Shown here piece after piece: positions 1-11,944 of a stretch of DNA of 64,000 nucleotides. The stretch comes from Pagrus major (Eukaryota > Chordata > Actinopteri > Spariformes > Sparidae), in assembly GCF_040436345.1 (NCBI RefSeq), contig NC_133237.1, positions 21,147,749 to 21,211,748 on the forward strand. The letters run 5' to 3'. The position numbers and the translations under genes were made by a program. Each line of letters starts with the position of its first letter. Within the stretch, counting starts at the first letter, position 1. Below the pieces are notes generated by a model. The model searched no databases. It was given only the letters and a program-made list of their open reading frames with translations, and was not told where the DNA came from.

Positions 1-780
1 TCATATTATAATATGGCGGATCAATATTTAACCTCACTCAACATGAATGCTGTGTTTATAAAAAAGCCTCGTTCTTCTCAGCAGAGCTGTGGGATAAGGA
101 GCTAGAGTGAGAGAGTGGAGTGTGTCGCGGGGAGCAGGGTGGACCGGGGTTGAGATATTGAGGGACATAAAGGAAAAAGATGAGGATGGAAGGATGAGAA
201 GGGATAGTTTGTGGCCCCAGGAGGCCTATCCCCTGCTGCTGCTGTTGTTGTTTTATAATGAACTCCTAAAGCCTTCATTTCCCTCACTACCCTGAGCGGA
301 GGGGGTGCAGCGATGGGGGCTGCTGAGTCCACAGCCGGATTCGCACGCACAAGCCCCGAGGGTGGCTGCTTTGAGCAGGGTGGGGGGTTAGACGGAGCAG
401 GGGTGCAGTGTGCAGTGAGCTCCTGTGTGTGTGTGTGTGAGAGACAGTCCTGACAGGAGACAGGTGAGGGCAGAGAGGTTTTTGCATATGTGTGTGTGCA
501 TACCTGCCATGTGCACACCTGTGGTCACTTCAGTGGGAGTGATATGTGAATGTTTGTAGTCAGGTTTTCCTGTGCGGGTGTGGGCTACAGTCGGCCTGCT
601 GTATGCTGGAGCTTCCCTCCGTCACCCTGACACACTGAATGACACAGATAATGTAGGGTGACGCTGGAGGTAACACTATCTCTTGTGTCTGTGTCGGCCT
701 GGTTCAGGTAAAGGTTACTATGGGCAGCAGTGCACCGTGCTCTGATAGATGAAGATGAATTAGCACACCGGGGTTGAGAC
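1..780. other. anonymous sequence, no gene recognised
   Basis: No exon with convincing codon structure or family resemblance could be found on either strand. The short open frames are proline/serine-rich or low in complexity and do not resemble a known protein. There is a short TG run near 427-440. This could be intron or flank of a gene to the left. In human, WNT9B neighbours GOSR2, but I see no Wnt-like cysteine-rich exon here. Confidence 0.4.
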
Positions 781-814
781 ATTTTTTTTTTTTAGATATG
801 TATTATATTTGTGT

Positions 815-1015
815 TGCTTGGCAAAAAGATATTATCCAAAGCAACATACATAGCTTTCAGGTTTATACATCACTCATTTGTAGGAACAGTAGATGTTAAC
901 TGAAGCGTGGACGGCTCGGTAGTAGTTTGCTCAAGGACACAAAGTGTCGTCCCGTCCTGTAATCGGAACCTCTGAGCCCGAGGTGAAACATCTTAACCCT
1001 GCAAGACTTCCGCCT
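815..1015. repeat. degenerate interspersed repeat, teleost type
   Basis: The stretch contains TATCCAAAGCAAC near 833 and GCTCAAGGACAC near 930, followed by text like the tail of a very common teleost repeat. I recognise these motifs from memory of fish genomes. The copy is old, and its ends and class are not resolved. Confidence 0.45.
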
Positions 1016-1535
1016 CCGAAGAGAAGGTGCTTAGATAGCATCAGTGCTCGGCCTAATCCCCACACCCCGACATGGCACAGAGAGAAAATTAAACGATGAA
1101 GAGGATGAGGGGAGCAATGGAGAGAAAAAAAAGAGGGAAAAGAAAGAGAGGGAGACGGAGAGAGTTGTGAATACGGCATGGGGTAGGAATTTGGAATGTG
1201 AAATGACTAATGCAATTGCTCAACCCACAACAAGAACATGCACTGCCTAGAGCTACGACAAGGCTGAGTGCATACCTCTATGGGGGGGCTGAGCTCAGAG
1301 GTTGGGTGGACGGGGATGGTGGCTGACGCACGGGTGTAGAGAAGGTGTGTGACGGTCAATTGAGCAGCAGCAGCAGGGTTGAAATTGCGGATTCACACCT
1401 GAGGACAGAGGAGAAGAAGATCAGAGGATTGTTAGAGTATGAATAGTAATAAACTTTAGACAAACATCACAACATTTAGGCAGACATTCTTGTGGAATTA
1501 AGTAAACTGTAAACTGGCCAAAAATGATTGGCATC
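1016..1535. other. anonymous sequence
   Basis: It includes a purine-rich run (about 1085-1165). It also has a stretch at about 1277-1395 that on the - strand is flanked by AG and GT like an exon but has stops in all three frames. Nothing coding is supported. Confidence 0.35.
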
Positions 1536-2017
1536 TACTCAACCTCATGCCGATGGAACGTCAGGTGAAGTTTCAATGTCCACAAAACATTTCTGGAGCT
1601 TCACAGCAAAACAGCGTTCTCCTAAACAACTGAAGTAGATGGGGACTTATTTTAAAATGTAAAACATCCAGGGTAATCCAAGGACCCGGAAGCCCTGAGA
1701 CCCCAAATTGATTTGAATTGATTGAGATACTATTTGCACAATTATTAAGCTGAAATCTTCACTGTTGCTGCTAAGCTAAAAGGGTTAGCGTGCACGTTGA
1801 GCTCAACTTCGCAACAAGGGTGTAAGTAATATCTTTTCATAACAATTTGGGATCTCGAGGCTTCTGGAGATTTGGATTACTATTATTTGGAGCCATGTTG
1901 TGTTTTTGTTTTCGGTTGTTTTTTATGTTTATGTAATGATTTTATGCTGTGATGCTCCAGAAATGTTTTGTGGACTAATAAACTTCACCCAACTTTCCAT
2001 CGGCACGGGGGTGAGTA
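1536..2017. mobile_element. foldback-like MITE with ~72-bp terminal inverted repeats
   Basis: The left arm (about 1536-1607) reads as the reverse complement of the right arm (about 1946-2017). Both share the blocks CCGATGGAA, GTGAAGTTT and CCACAAAACATTTCTGGAGC. By eye the arms are roughly 85% alike over about 72 bp, with some 340 bp between them. No transposase frame is present. The interior text is familiar to me as a dispersed teleost repeat, but I cannot assign a superfamily because I see no clear target-site duplication. Confidence 0.7.
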
Positions 2018-3078
2018 CAAACAAACAAACAAACTTGTCAAGTGACGGAAAGACAAAAACAGAAAATGGTTTAAAAACGGCTGGATTCTTGAGGATGTGG
2101 ATCACTGCAACAGCAACACAAAGCTTAGCACAGGAGATAGTGTTTGTGACTTGTTTTCACACAGCAGATATGCTGCAAATGGCTCCTGGTATCCCCCTTG
2201 ATCAGTCCACTGTGAATCCCCCCACTGGGAATCTCTGGGGAGGAGGTTGTTCCCATGCTGCCTCACTGAAGCACCTGCAGCACTAACAGCGGGGTCTACG
2301 TTGCAGCCGCTGTGATAGGGCATGATAAGACCTCATCCACCTTCATAACTGACTCCCCGTGCTCGATATATGGCACTTCTCTGCTTTTCTATCAGCTGCA
2401 AACACACCCACACTGACCTCCATTACAACCGAAACAAAACTTTCCCAGAGAAACATCGTGCGATGGAGAAAAACACAGATAAAGAGCAGAGCTATGTGTT
2501 CTCTCAGACAGCAACATCTCTCAGAAATAAGTCTGGAATGTCTTCTGTGATTATTTTTGTCATTTCTGCAGCTACACAATTAAACTGTCTGTTGGCTTTG
2601 TGTCCTGAAGTGCTCTCACTCATTAAATCATCACTGTCATTAAAGGATTCAAATTCACAATAACGTGCCTTCAAATCTTTTATTATTTGAGCTCTGTGAA
2701 CTGCACGCTGACTAGCTGACACATACGACTTGATCATGATGGGAGTGTGGTTGAGAGTGGGCGCAGGCTGTGGGTAGGAAGCTGTCAGGCAGGGGAAGCC
2801 CAGCGTAGGGCTGTTTGTGTTCCCGTCATCCAACCGCAGGGGTGGACAGCATCTCTCACCCCGAGAGGTCTGGGTGTCACAGGTGGTGTGGCCACAGGGC
2901 TGAGTGTGTCTGAGTGTCTGACAGCTGTTTGATCGCTCGATGCTCTTTGAGGTCAGACAAAATAAAGCAGGGAGGCAGAACAAGAGAGGGAAACGCTGAG
3001 GCCGACCGCCTTCTCTCACTGGGAAAGGCTGAAAGCAAATAAGGTGAAAGGACCGCTTCAGGGGCGGGTTTAGAAACG
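2018..3078. other. anonymous sequence upstream of the minisatellite
   Basis: No recognisable exon or promoter was found. The open frames here look random: low hydrophobic periodicity, no splice logic and no family match. Confidence 0.35.
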
Positions 3079-3905
3079 TTTGCGTCCCACTGTGGGAGTT
3101 TTGCATCTTTCTGCAAACATTTTGCGTCCATTTGTAGTTCTGTTGTGTCTCTTTGTGATGGCATTGCATCTATTCTCATTCACATGTGGTCATTCTGAGT
3201 TTCTTTGTGTTCATATTACATCCTTCCACAGCCATTTTGCATCCCTTTGTAGTTGTTTTGCATCTTGTGTCATTTTGCGCCTCTTTGTGGTCGTTTTGAG
3301 TCTTTTCACAGTTGTTTGCCACCCTTCACGGACATTTTCATCTTTTGACAGCCATTTTGCATCACTGTGTAGTCATTTTACATTTCTTCTTGTTCATTTT
3401 GTGCCTCTTTCTGGTCATTTTGAGTCTTTTGATAGTCATTTGTATCGCTTTGTGGAGATTTTGCATCCTTTGACAACCATTTTGCATCCCACCGTAGTTG
3501 TTTCACATTAATTTGCAGAGATTTGCAACTTTTGACAGCCATTTTGCATCCCTTTTTGTAGTCGTTTTGTATTCATTTGTGGATTTTTTGCATCTTTCTA
3601 CAGCCAATTTTCATGGTTTGTCTCCCTTTGTAGTGACTTTTTATCTTTTGAAAGCCATTTTGCATCCCATTGGAGTTTTTTTGTTTTTCTTTGTGTTTGT
3701 TTTGCATCTCTTCAGGGCCATTTTATGTCTCATTCTAGTTGTTTGGCATTCTTTAGTGGATGTTTTTTCTACAGCCAATTTGCATCCCTTATTTTTCATC
3801 CCTTTTTTGCTATTGAGTCCCTCTAGAGTTGTTTTGCATCTCTTTTTGGTCATTTTGAGGTTCTTTGCCGCTTTGTGATATTTTTAGTCTCTTTGTGTTT
3901 GTTTA
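3079..3905. repeat. degenerate 21-bp minisatellite, block 1 (~39 units)
   Basis: A unit close to CATTTTGCATCTCTTTGTGGT recurs about every 21 bp with single-base and small indel variation. Examples lie near 3231, 3351, 3477 and 3538. Because 21 is divisible by three, the array stays open for long stretches and yields heptad-like peptides of the SHFASLC type. These are by-products of the repeat, not genes. Similar CAAAGAGACGCAAAATGAC-type arrays are frequent in teleosts. Confidence 0.85.
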
Positions 3906-4605
3906 AATTTACAACAAAAAATGTTCCAGTCACTTCACGTAGAGGATCGAACACTCACAGGTCAACTACCCCTCACCTTTTCTCTCTGGTGGGGTTGGGG
4001 CTGGGGGCTGTGCCACCCCTGGCTCCGCCTCTGGACCCCTTTCCCACCAGGACCCACCGAGACACGGGGGAGGCTGTGAGTTTCTCCTGTCATTTCTCTG
4101 ACAGGCGCTCATTTGCTTTCATTCAGCGTCTCATCACGGCTTCAAAGACAAGTGGCTCATCTCCCTCGGGGGGAGTGAGAAGATCAGCGTGCCTCCAAAA
4201 AATGACTGGTATCCAAAAACTGTTGACCCAAGGCGATTTTGCTCCTCATAATTGGCTTCTTCACTCTGTCTGTCTTGGGCAATCATTGGAGAGTTATGGT
4301 GTATTATATTGCCTGGAAAACATCATTAAGTGCGTTGTGTAGAAGTGACTCAATAACATGTCATTTTCTCTTGATGAACAAAACAGTGTTATTGAGGGTG
4401 GTGGTGGCAGAGTACACTGAGTGCTTTCTTCCTCTTCCAAACAATAACTCTGCGGCCATGTTGTCTCACCGGGACAGGGAGACTGATCCAGTGCTAAATT
4501 CTGTTTGGTTCCAGCTGGACCCCCCAAAGGAGCAAAGGAAATAGCATTCTTTGACGATCCAGTGAAGCGGCCACACACACACACACACACACACATATGT
4601 ATACT
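3906..4605. other. spacer with (CA)n microsatellite
   Basis: Unique-looking, moderately GC-rich sequence ends in a CA dinucleotide run at 4572-4594. No exon is supported. Confidence 0.4.
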
Positions 4606-5432
4606 TTCCTTTTAAAGCACTTAAGTACAATGTCGAGGTAGCTGTAATTGAATTGACTATTAAATTTAATGATCTTTTATACATCTCAGAGGGAAATGTT
4701 ACACTTTTTCTCCAATACATTTATTCGTCAGCTAAATGTACTAGTTGTTCTTCAGATCAAGATTTTATATTTAAAGATGTTTATAAAATAATCAGAGATA
4801 TAGATTAGACCTACAATACAGTTGTTCAAGCGAGTCATGGCTCATTTTGTGCTTCTTTTAGTATCTTAGGGGCATTTTACATCTCTGTAGGTGTTTTGTG
4901 TCCTTTTCTGGACATTTTGCATCTTTTGACATTTATTTTGCATCCCTCCATAGTTGTTCTGTTTTAATTTGTGGTTGTTTGGCAGCTGTTCTTGGTCAAT
5001 TTGCACCTTTTTGTGGTCATTTTTTGTGTCCTTGTGTTAATTTTGCTTTTTTTCTGAGCCATTTTATGTCTTTTTTAAATTGTTTTGTTTTACTTTGCAT
5101 TTCTTCTTGGTCTTTTGTGCCTCTTTCTGATCATTTAAAATCTTTTAAGGGCCATTTTATATCTATTTGTAGATGTTTTGCATCTCATTAACAGAGGCTC
5201 TCCCTTGACAATATTAAAATAGTGCTCAAATGGTAATGAATCAATTACAATATTCCAAAAATTTATTGTAATAAGCCTACATGATAATTACAATACTCTG
5301 AATGGGGCCACCAGGCATAAATAGCATTTTTAGTTTTGATAAGTGAGATAGATGACTTCTTAACAAAGTATGTTTACACTGTGGTATTTCTACTTTAACT
5401 TAAATAAAGATCTGAATATTTTCCACCACTGT
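4606..5432. mobile_element. teleost transposon-like repeat interrupted by minisatellite
   Basis: The left part (4606-4800) contains CTCAGAGGGAAATGTTACAC and CTCCAATACATTTATT. The right part (about 5270-5432) contains ACTCTGAATGGGGCCA and ends in AAAGATCTGAATATTTTCCACCACTG. I recognise these as the two halves of an abundant teleost repeat whose ends read CAGTGGTGGAA and TTCCACCACTG. A second, truncated copy lies at 20902-21075. The middle is replaced by 21-bp minisatellite units (4845-5185). Family recognition is from memory. Confidence 0.7.
4845..5185. repeat. 21-bp minisatellite, block 2 (~16 units)
   Basis: The same unit as in 3079-3905, around CATTTTGCATC and TTTGTGGTCATTTT, repeats here within the flanking transposon-like repeat. 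The same artefactual frames appear. Confidence 0.8.
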
Positions 5433-6834
5433 AAGGCACTAATTCAAAAACGTTTTGAGCAGACAGAACCATAACCTTGCACCATAAATGTGCATTAAAC
5501 TAGAGCAGTGACTGCATCAAACTAGGTGTAACTACATGTGATCTCTGGGTCAGTCTGAGTGGCGTGATCGTGGCTCCACACCTGGAGTCTGGATTCCAGT
5601 TTGTGCCCGTGGTGCTCAGGTGTGGAGGAAAACCAGTAAGCTCATCTCATCCTTTCCTCAGGGCTGAAAGATAAACGACAGACAGGGAGAACCCCACGAC
5701 CTTGACGAAGAGAGAGCGAGGGAGAGAGAGGTAAATGTGTCTCATGTACTGTTTAGAAATGGTTTGAGGGGGGCCTTGTTTCTGCCTTTCCGTACTTCTC
5801 CTCTATTCTGCGCAACAGTTAAAGCTGTGCACATCCAACCACTGCCCTGAGGATGTGTTATGACAACCGAAAACGGTGAACAGCGAGAGCAAGAAGTGGC
5901 ATGAACAGATCTCAAGGCATCTGACATGTGGGGGTGGGTGAAAAGGACCTCTGTTGAGAAGTGTCTAGCCTGAAGATACAACCATCAACTCAAGTACCAT
6001 CAGGCAGCCGTGGAAAACTGTCTGGGCCGATTTCTGATTGCTGTGCTGAATGAGGTAAACAAACAAACGGGAGCTTGTAACAGCTCACTGCACTTATTAG
6101 GTCAAAGGATGCTTGGGTTTTTCTTCGCTTGCTCTTGGTCTCATTGGTTCTTCCCCCCCTCCCAGTTTGGTAGACAGCGCTGGGATGGAGGGTTGGATCA
6201 AGGTGATTGAGATGTGGTTTTGTTAAGGTGCCAGGCAGCGCCCCGGGATGATTTTCCTCACACTAAATCACCAAGAGACTATTGTGAAATGTTCACGGTT
6301 TGTTCTGGGAAATACAATCAAGCCACTTTCACACAGTGCTCCTTGACAGGAAACTTCACAAACAACCTGTCTCCTTCCTCAGACATCCTCTCTGAATAGT
6401 TTGATATCATTCGTTTTGGTGTCTCTGACTGACCGCAGGCGAGAGGGAGGCTTCTGGACGGACAGACAGGAATATTCTGATACCTATCTGTGGAAAAAGA
6501 GGATAGCCTAATTAGACTGAATCAGGCTGAGCTGACAAAAGGTAGCCTCGGGACACTTTTCACAGTCTTTCCTGTCACATGTCTACATGTCAACAGATTA
6601 TGCTATTTGCTCTCAGAGCTCGTTCTGGTAAGGGGAAAGGATCTCTGCCATCACACCTGTCAGCTATTAAGTTTAAGAGAATATCAAATATAATGGAAAA
6701 TACAGCCTAAAGGATAGATTTAAGTGTGGGAAGTTTAGGAACAATTGAATCACCTGAACTGAAATGTTGACTTGGCATGCAGGATTCAGTGTCTGCATGA
6801 CATTCAGTGCTTACATTTAGTGTCCTGTTTCATC
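5433..6834. other. anonymous sequence
   Basis: No exon, promoter or clear repeat boundary was identified. The sequence has average composition and several short chance open frames. Confidence 0.35.
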
Positions 6835-7175
6835 TTAAAGGTGCAGTATGTAGTTTTGTGGAAGGACTTGAATTTTTTTTTTAAATGTTTAATTTTTTTT
6901 ATGCCTTAACAAACTAAATAAATGAAATCGCTTCGTTTTCATGACTGAACAAACTGACCTTAAAGGACAACACAATTTCATTTTACTTTGTTTATATTTG
7001 GCGGACCCTGCCACCTTTCTAGCTTCAAACAGTGTTCTGGAGACCTTATTTTCCTCTTTATTCACTTATGGAAAAAATAAATATTTCTGATTTTGTATTA
7101 TTACCTCATTATTACTGTAAATATTAAAATTCTGAGTTTGAATTTCTTCTCCAAAACTACATAGTGCCCCTTTAA
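6835..7175. mobile_element. MITE with TTAA target-site duplication (piggyBac-like)
   Basis: The element starts TTAA-AGGTGCAGTATGTAGTTTTG. It ends with CAAAACTACATAGTGCCCCT followed by TTAA, the near-perfect reverse complement of the start (about 18 of 20). It is about 340 bp long, AT-rich inside and without coding capacity. A TTAA duplication with short inverted repeats is typical of piggyBac-type insertion. The superfamily call is inferred from that alone. Confidence 0.7.
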
Positions 7176-7499
7176 TCATGTACCACAGCATTTAGGATTA
7201 TAAAAACCAAGTTAAAAGATGCATTTTATGAGGTTTTCTCACCTGCTGGTCTGCTACTTGACACTAGGTGGTGTTTCTTCAGCATTTTGGTGAAAGCTCG
7301 TTAATTGAGAAAATATTGTAATCAAAAGAGGGCACTGACTATGATTATTACCCTTATAACTGCCTTAACCTCACAAGAATGACAGATAAATAGACGATAC
7401 CGGAAATAAAACCCCAAATACAGATCTCATCTTACATTTTCAGGGTCGAAAAATAGAAACAGAGTGAGCCCTCTTCGTTTTTCGCCGCTCTCACGCTGA

Positions 7500-7669
7500 C
7501 GCCGCAGCACTTCCGCTTTCCTATTTCCGTACACAAACACTCTGATGACGTGTACGCTCTATTACCGTTAGCTAGCTAGCTAGCTTAGCCGGCTGTCAGA
7601 ATTAGGGTGTTGTAAACTAGTAACGGGACAAAGCGGAGGGAAACTAAACACCTCAACAAACCGCGGAAG
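7500..7669 (+). promoter_or_regulatory. gosr2: gosr2 promoter and 5' UTR
   Basis: A CpG-containing, TATA-less stretch lies directly before the gosr2 start codon. It carries CACTTCCGC (7509-7517), an inverted ETS/GABP-type site. It also carries TGACGTG (7546-7552), the core of CRE and ATF6/XBP1 elements; the latter would fit a secretory-pathway gene but is only a short motif. A run of GCTAGC-like tetramers lies near 7570-7586. The transcription start is not visible from sequence alone. Confidence 0.45.
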
Positions 7670-10600
7670 ATGGAGACTCTTTACCACCAGACGAACAAGT
7701 GAGTGTGTCTGTTTCTTCGGAAACTATGAAGACTCTTGGGTAACGTTAGCTAACTTAGCTAATTACCTGCGATTTAACTTTAGCTGTAACTGTAGCAGCA
7801 TGGGGGGGGATTATTGATCATTAAAGTCGTCAGTTAATGGTTCATTTATGTTTGTAAACGTCTAAAAATTGCCAGGTTATATTTTGAATGATGTGTCGGT
7901 TCCTGTCAATTAACGTTATGTTTGTTCCGGATCAGGCAAATCCAGGTGGTCCAGTCTCTTATGGGCAATCTGGAGAAGACGGATCGTCAGTCAGTACACT
8001 GTGAGTTTGACATCAGGAGACACTCTGTGTCAAAGTTTAACTATAAGCCCATTCTCCTTTGAATGGTTTCATTCAGTATAGACTCCTTGTTATGGCTGCT
8101 CTCATGTATATAATGACAGGAGTGGGGAGGGGGGCGGTGGTGTCTCCCCGCCTGGTTGATTGTTTTCTGCTCTCGGCCAGGCTGGTGCCAGGACAGGAAG
8201 AATTAGGGTGGGTGCAGTGACAGAAGCTGGGAGGGCTTCTTCAAGATAATGGTGGGAGCCAGGCAGCAGACAACCCCCCCCCCTGCCCCAGATTATGACA
8301 TCAGCTTGTGTTTTAACCCACAGGAGGATGTAGCACACTAAACCTTTATGTTGGTTAATGAGAGAGATACACTCTACTGATAAATACTAGAGCCTAGTTC
8401 CTGTTTGATCTTTGGAGCTGATGCCCACAAATGATCCCCCAAATGGGGTTATCAGTCACTTCACGTCAAAGGTATGAAATGGAGGCAGGATGTTTAAAAG
8501 TAAACTTTATTGTCGTAAATAGAGCAGTGGACTGTAACGGTAAACTGTTTGATTATTTTGAAGTACTGTATCCAAAACATCTTTTCTTCTATAATTGTTA
8601 AAAATTAAAGTTTTCATCACAGGGCTAAAAGGTGCCAGTGTGTAGCAGTACTTAAGTATCCAGAGTATTAACACAACATTCTCCAATGTTAGCATTAGCT
8701 GTGTGTTCCAGTGGAGAGTTAACCCGGGGCTAGTAGAAGTGCAGTGTGAATCGTACAGTCCTGGGCTCAGGTTAACCCTGGGTTAACAATCTGTGTGTGA
8801 AAAGGCACTAATTTATCCCAGGGTCAACTCTTAGCCAAGGGCTAAAGATATGTGGTCTGAAACGCCCTTATTAAATCATTCATCTTTGGTACCCTAAAGA
8901 ATTGCAGCTTTTCCGATTTGGATATTTGATAATATTTTGATTAATTGTGCAGCCCCAGTAATTTTAAAACAAACGTATTACATTTAACAAGGGTGAGGTT
9001 TTACCTAATCATTTGGAATAGATCCAAAAGGAAAATATGATGTAATGTTTTCCTGTAATTATACCAATTGACTCATGTCTCATTTGTATTCTCTCTCTTT
9101 CGTGTCCTTCTCTCATTATTCAAGTGTTAGAGAATGAACTGCAGGCGAGAACCGACCAGATCTTCACTCATTTAGAACGTCTGGAGATCCTGGCCAGCAA
9201 GGAACCACCAAACCGCCGCCAGAACGCCAAATTGTAAGTTTGGATTCCCTCGTTGGATGGTGACCCGAAAGCGTAAGAGCTGGCAGGGTGAACCATATCT
9301 CATAAAGGGTCTGGGAGGGTGGAGAAGATGAGGCAGGCAGCCCTGTCCTGCCCTGTGGCGACGCGGCTCTATGAAAACATTTCCTCAGAAGCCCCGTCAT
9401 CACCAGCATTCCTGCTGCATTGGGCAAAGATTCATTTCCGAGCTGGGTAAACAGGCCTTAGGGGACATGGCAGCACATCCCATCCTACAGCACCCCTCTG
9501 ATCTCAGTGGAGCTCCAGTGGGGGCTGAGTGAAATCAAGGAGAGGGGGGGACTGTGAGATTTGAGGGAAAGGAAATATCTTCATCAACCAAGAACAATTA
9601 TGAATAGTTAGACCTATGTGTAAGATGAGGTGCAATGACACACTGGCATAAATGTATCAAGGAGGTGAAGGAGCATCTGTTAAAACAGAGAGAGCGTTTG
9701 TCCACTTTGTAATGAGCTTTAATCGATTCACTGTATTCTTTGCTTTCCCTCAGGCGAGTGGATCAGCTTAAGTATGATGTCCAACACCTTCGGACCGCCC
9801 TGCAAAATTTCCAGCACCGACGCAACGTCAGAGAGGACCAGGACAGAGAGAGGGAGGAGCTCATGAGCCGCACCTTCACGACCAACGTAAGACGGACGAT
9901 ATTATATCGTTATCGCAGTATGAGACTATACAACGTCTTAGATTTTAGATATTGGTTAGATAGTGGTATAGGGGAATGAAGTCGTCAAGTAGTCAATGGG
10001 GAGAGAAAATATTTCATCCCGTTTGAATTGTGCCATGAATCACACACGATGTCTGTAGACTTTCTAATTATCTACAGTCTTGTACTTGATTATTTTGATG
10101 ACGAACTTTCTTTAGTTGAAAAAATATCTTTAATTGATAAACAGGTAAAAAGGTGATGGTGTTCAGCTCCCTCAGTGTTACATTCAAATGGTCTCAAGCT
10201 GAATCATCTGGATTTGAAGAAAAATGCTTGTTCTTGTTCCACAGGACGCAGATACCTCCATCCCCATAGATGAGACTCTTCAGTTAAACTCCGACTTGCA
10301 CAACGCACACAGAGGCATGGACGACCTCCTGGGCAGCGGCAGTAGCATCCTCAACGGCATCAGAGATCAAAGATCTACACTGAAGGTAAGAGCATGTGAT
10401 TTTATAAAAGGAAAGTCAACCATAACAGAGAAAAACCTTCACTTTCTATTTTTTTTAGGATAAATTAACCAGTAAAGCTAAAAATTCAGTTTCCTGACCC
10501 GGTTTCTGGTCTCCACAATGATCACAATAGTCTCATTGTTAGTGTGCATATGCTCAGTTAGAGGGTGAGTCTGTGTTTCCAGGGAGGAGATGGTCTTCCT

Positions 10601-11008
10601 GGTTTTGCTTCAGGCCTCCTCTTATCAGGGTGTGTCTGTTGATCGGCACTTGTAGCCCGGTTGTCTAGCCATGGGAAACTTCTGACGGAGCGGCGCGTCA
10701 GGGAGGGTGTTGGCAACTCCCAAAATCAGAGGAATTAGTGTGGATAATTGCATTGTTGTCATGTAATGCCTGAGTTTTCCCAAAACATCGTGTACGTAAG
10801 GCTGTGATCAGTGCTGATGACATGGCTCTGTTTGGTCTCTACACAGGGGACCCACAAGAAGATGCTGGACGTGGCCAACATGTTAGGGCTGTCGAACACA
10901 GTGATGAGGCTGATAGAAAGACGAGCCACCCAGGACAAGTTCATCATGATCGGAGGCATGCTGCTGACCTGCGTCTTCATGTTCCTGGTAATCAGATACC
11001 TGGGCTGA
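7670..11008 (+). CDS. gosr2: Golgi SNAP receptor complex member 2 (membrin, Qb-SNARE)
   Basis: Six coding exons: 7670-7698, 7936-8000, 9125-9233, 9754-9886, 10245-10385 and 10847-11008. They total 639 nt, so 212 aa, the same length as human GOSR2. All junctions are GT-AG and in phase. The protein begins [10 protein letters not shown] and carries the N-terminal helical region with [25 protein letters not shown] helix follows (about residues 115-187, including [18 protein letters not shown]), then a C-terminal membrane anchor (about 191-211) ending RYLG. The family acts as a Qb-SNARE in ER-to-Golgi and intra-Golgi fusion, with the bulk in the cytosol and the tail in the membrane. Gly144, the residue changed to Trp in human progressive myoclonus epilepsy, is conserved by my alignment. 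The start is the first ATG after the promoter and matches the family N-terminus. Confidence 0.97.
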
Positions 11009-11700
11009 CCACCTCTAACCCATCCATCCATCCACATCGGTGGTTTTTTTGATCAGTCGTGGACATCTCTGCAGCACATCATCATCCCTCATGATATGAA
11101 GAGTGGCAGAATTTTTAACATCAGATTTAAGTGATTTTTATAAATGGTGCCATTGCAGTTTGTTTTCCACAAATGTAAATGGTTGAAGAAGACCTTAATT
11201 ACAGACAGTATTTTATTCCACTTGAAAGCTCCGACAGAGCGTTGAACTTTCTGATCGTAGGTCTGCTGCTTTCCTCAGATTGCTGCCACTCATCCGTAAT
11301 CTAATCAAAACCACTCGGAAACTGTAAATCCCTCTTGTGACTGTACCCAAATGGCTTTTTAAAAATACTTATACAAACTGGTCTTTGCTTTTGCCTCCAG
11401 TGAAAACCTGTTTGTTTCGCTCCTTCATTTGTCAGTAATGTGTCGTCAGTGTCATTCTGCCTTGATAAGCGTTGTTCATAGAGAAATAGACATACTACTG
11501 TGCAAATACTCATTAAAAGTAATTTAGTTTTATGTGTAGCTGATTTTACACATCAGATACAAACAGGATGGCAACAAGGATCTGTTCAGAAAACTGCAAA
11601 TATTTTGTAATTGTTCTACATTTACTCTTGGATTTCTGCTTTGGTCGAGTCTCACTATGTGAGTGACTTCATTCTCTTAATAGAATAAAACATGTTTAAT
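11009..11700 (+). other. gosr2: gosr2 3' UTR
   Basis: Non-coding sequence runs from the gosr2 stop to an AATAAA signal at 11684-11689, giving a 3' UTR of about 0.7 kb. No other feature was recognised in it. Confidence 0.65.
11684..11689 (+). terminator. gosr2: gosr2 poly(A) signal AATAAA
   Basis: This is a canonical AATAAA on the + strand about 0.68 kb past the stop codon. A T-rich stretch follows, as expected downstream of a cleavage site. Confidence 0.65.
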
Positions 11701-11944
11701 TTCCTTGGTATATCTTCATCAAATGACTCTGCTGGTTAACAAAGTCCAGTTCTAACTGATATTGTGAAGAGCTTTCCCTTTCTGTTAGCAGCTAGGTGTG
11801 TCAGCTCTCCTGTTGAGTCATCTTTATGGATTTGCTGCTTTCACAAGTCTGTTCAAGGAAACTAGGGCACCATCTAGTGTTTGATATTCAACAGTGACCT
11901 CTGCAGGGATTGCTTGACTTTCCCCAGTCAAGTGAAGTGATGCT

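Noticed and set aside
1277-1395. Possible - strand exon flanked by CCTCAG and GTATGC
   Set aside because: All three frames contain a stop codon, and no family resemblance was found.
3080-3878. Two + strand open frames of 143 and 126 residues that look like membrane proteins
   Set aside because: They lie entirely in a 21-bp minisatellite whose unit length keeps frames open. There is no start context, splice structure or family match.
1-7500. Search for a Wnt9b gene, expected from human synteny next to GOSR2
   Set aside because: No Wnt-type Cys-rich exon or Wnt signature could be read on either strand, so any such gene must lie outside the window.
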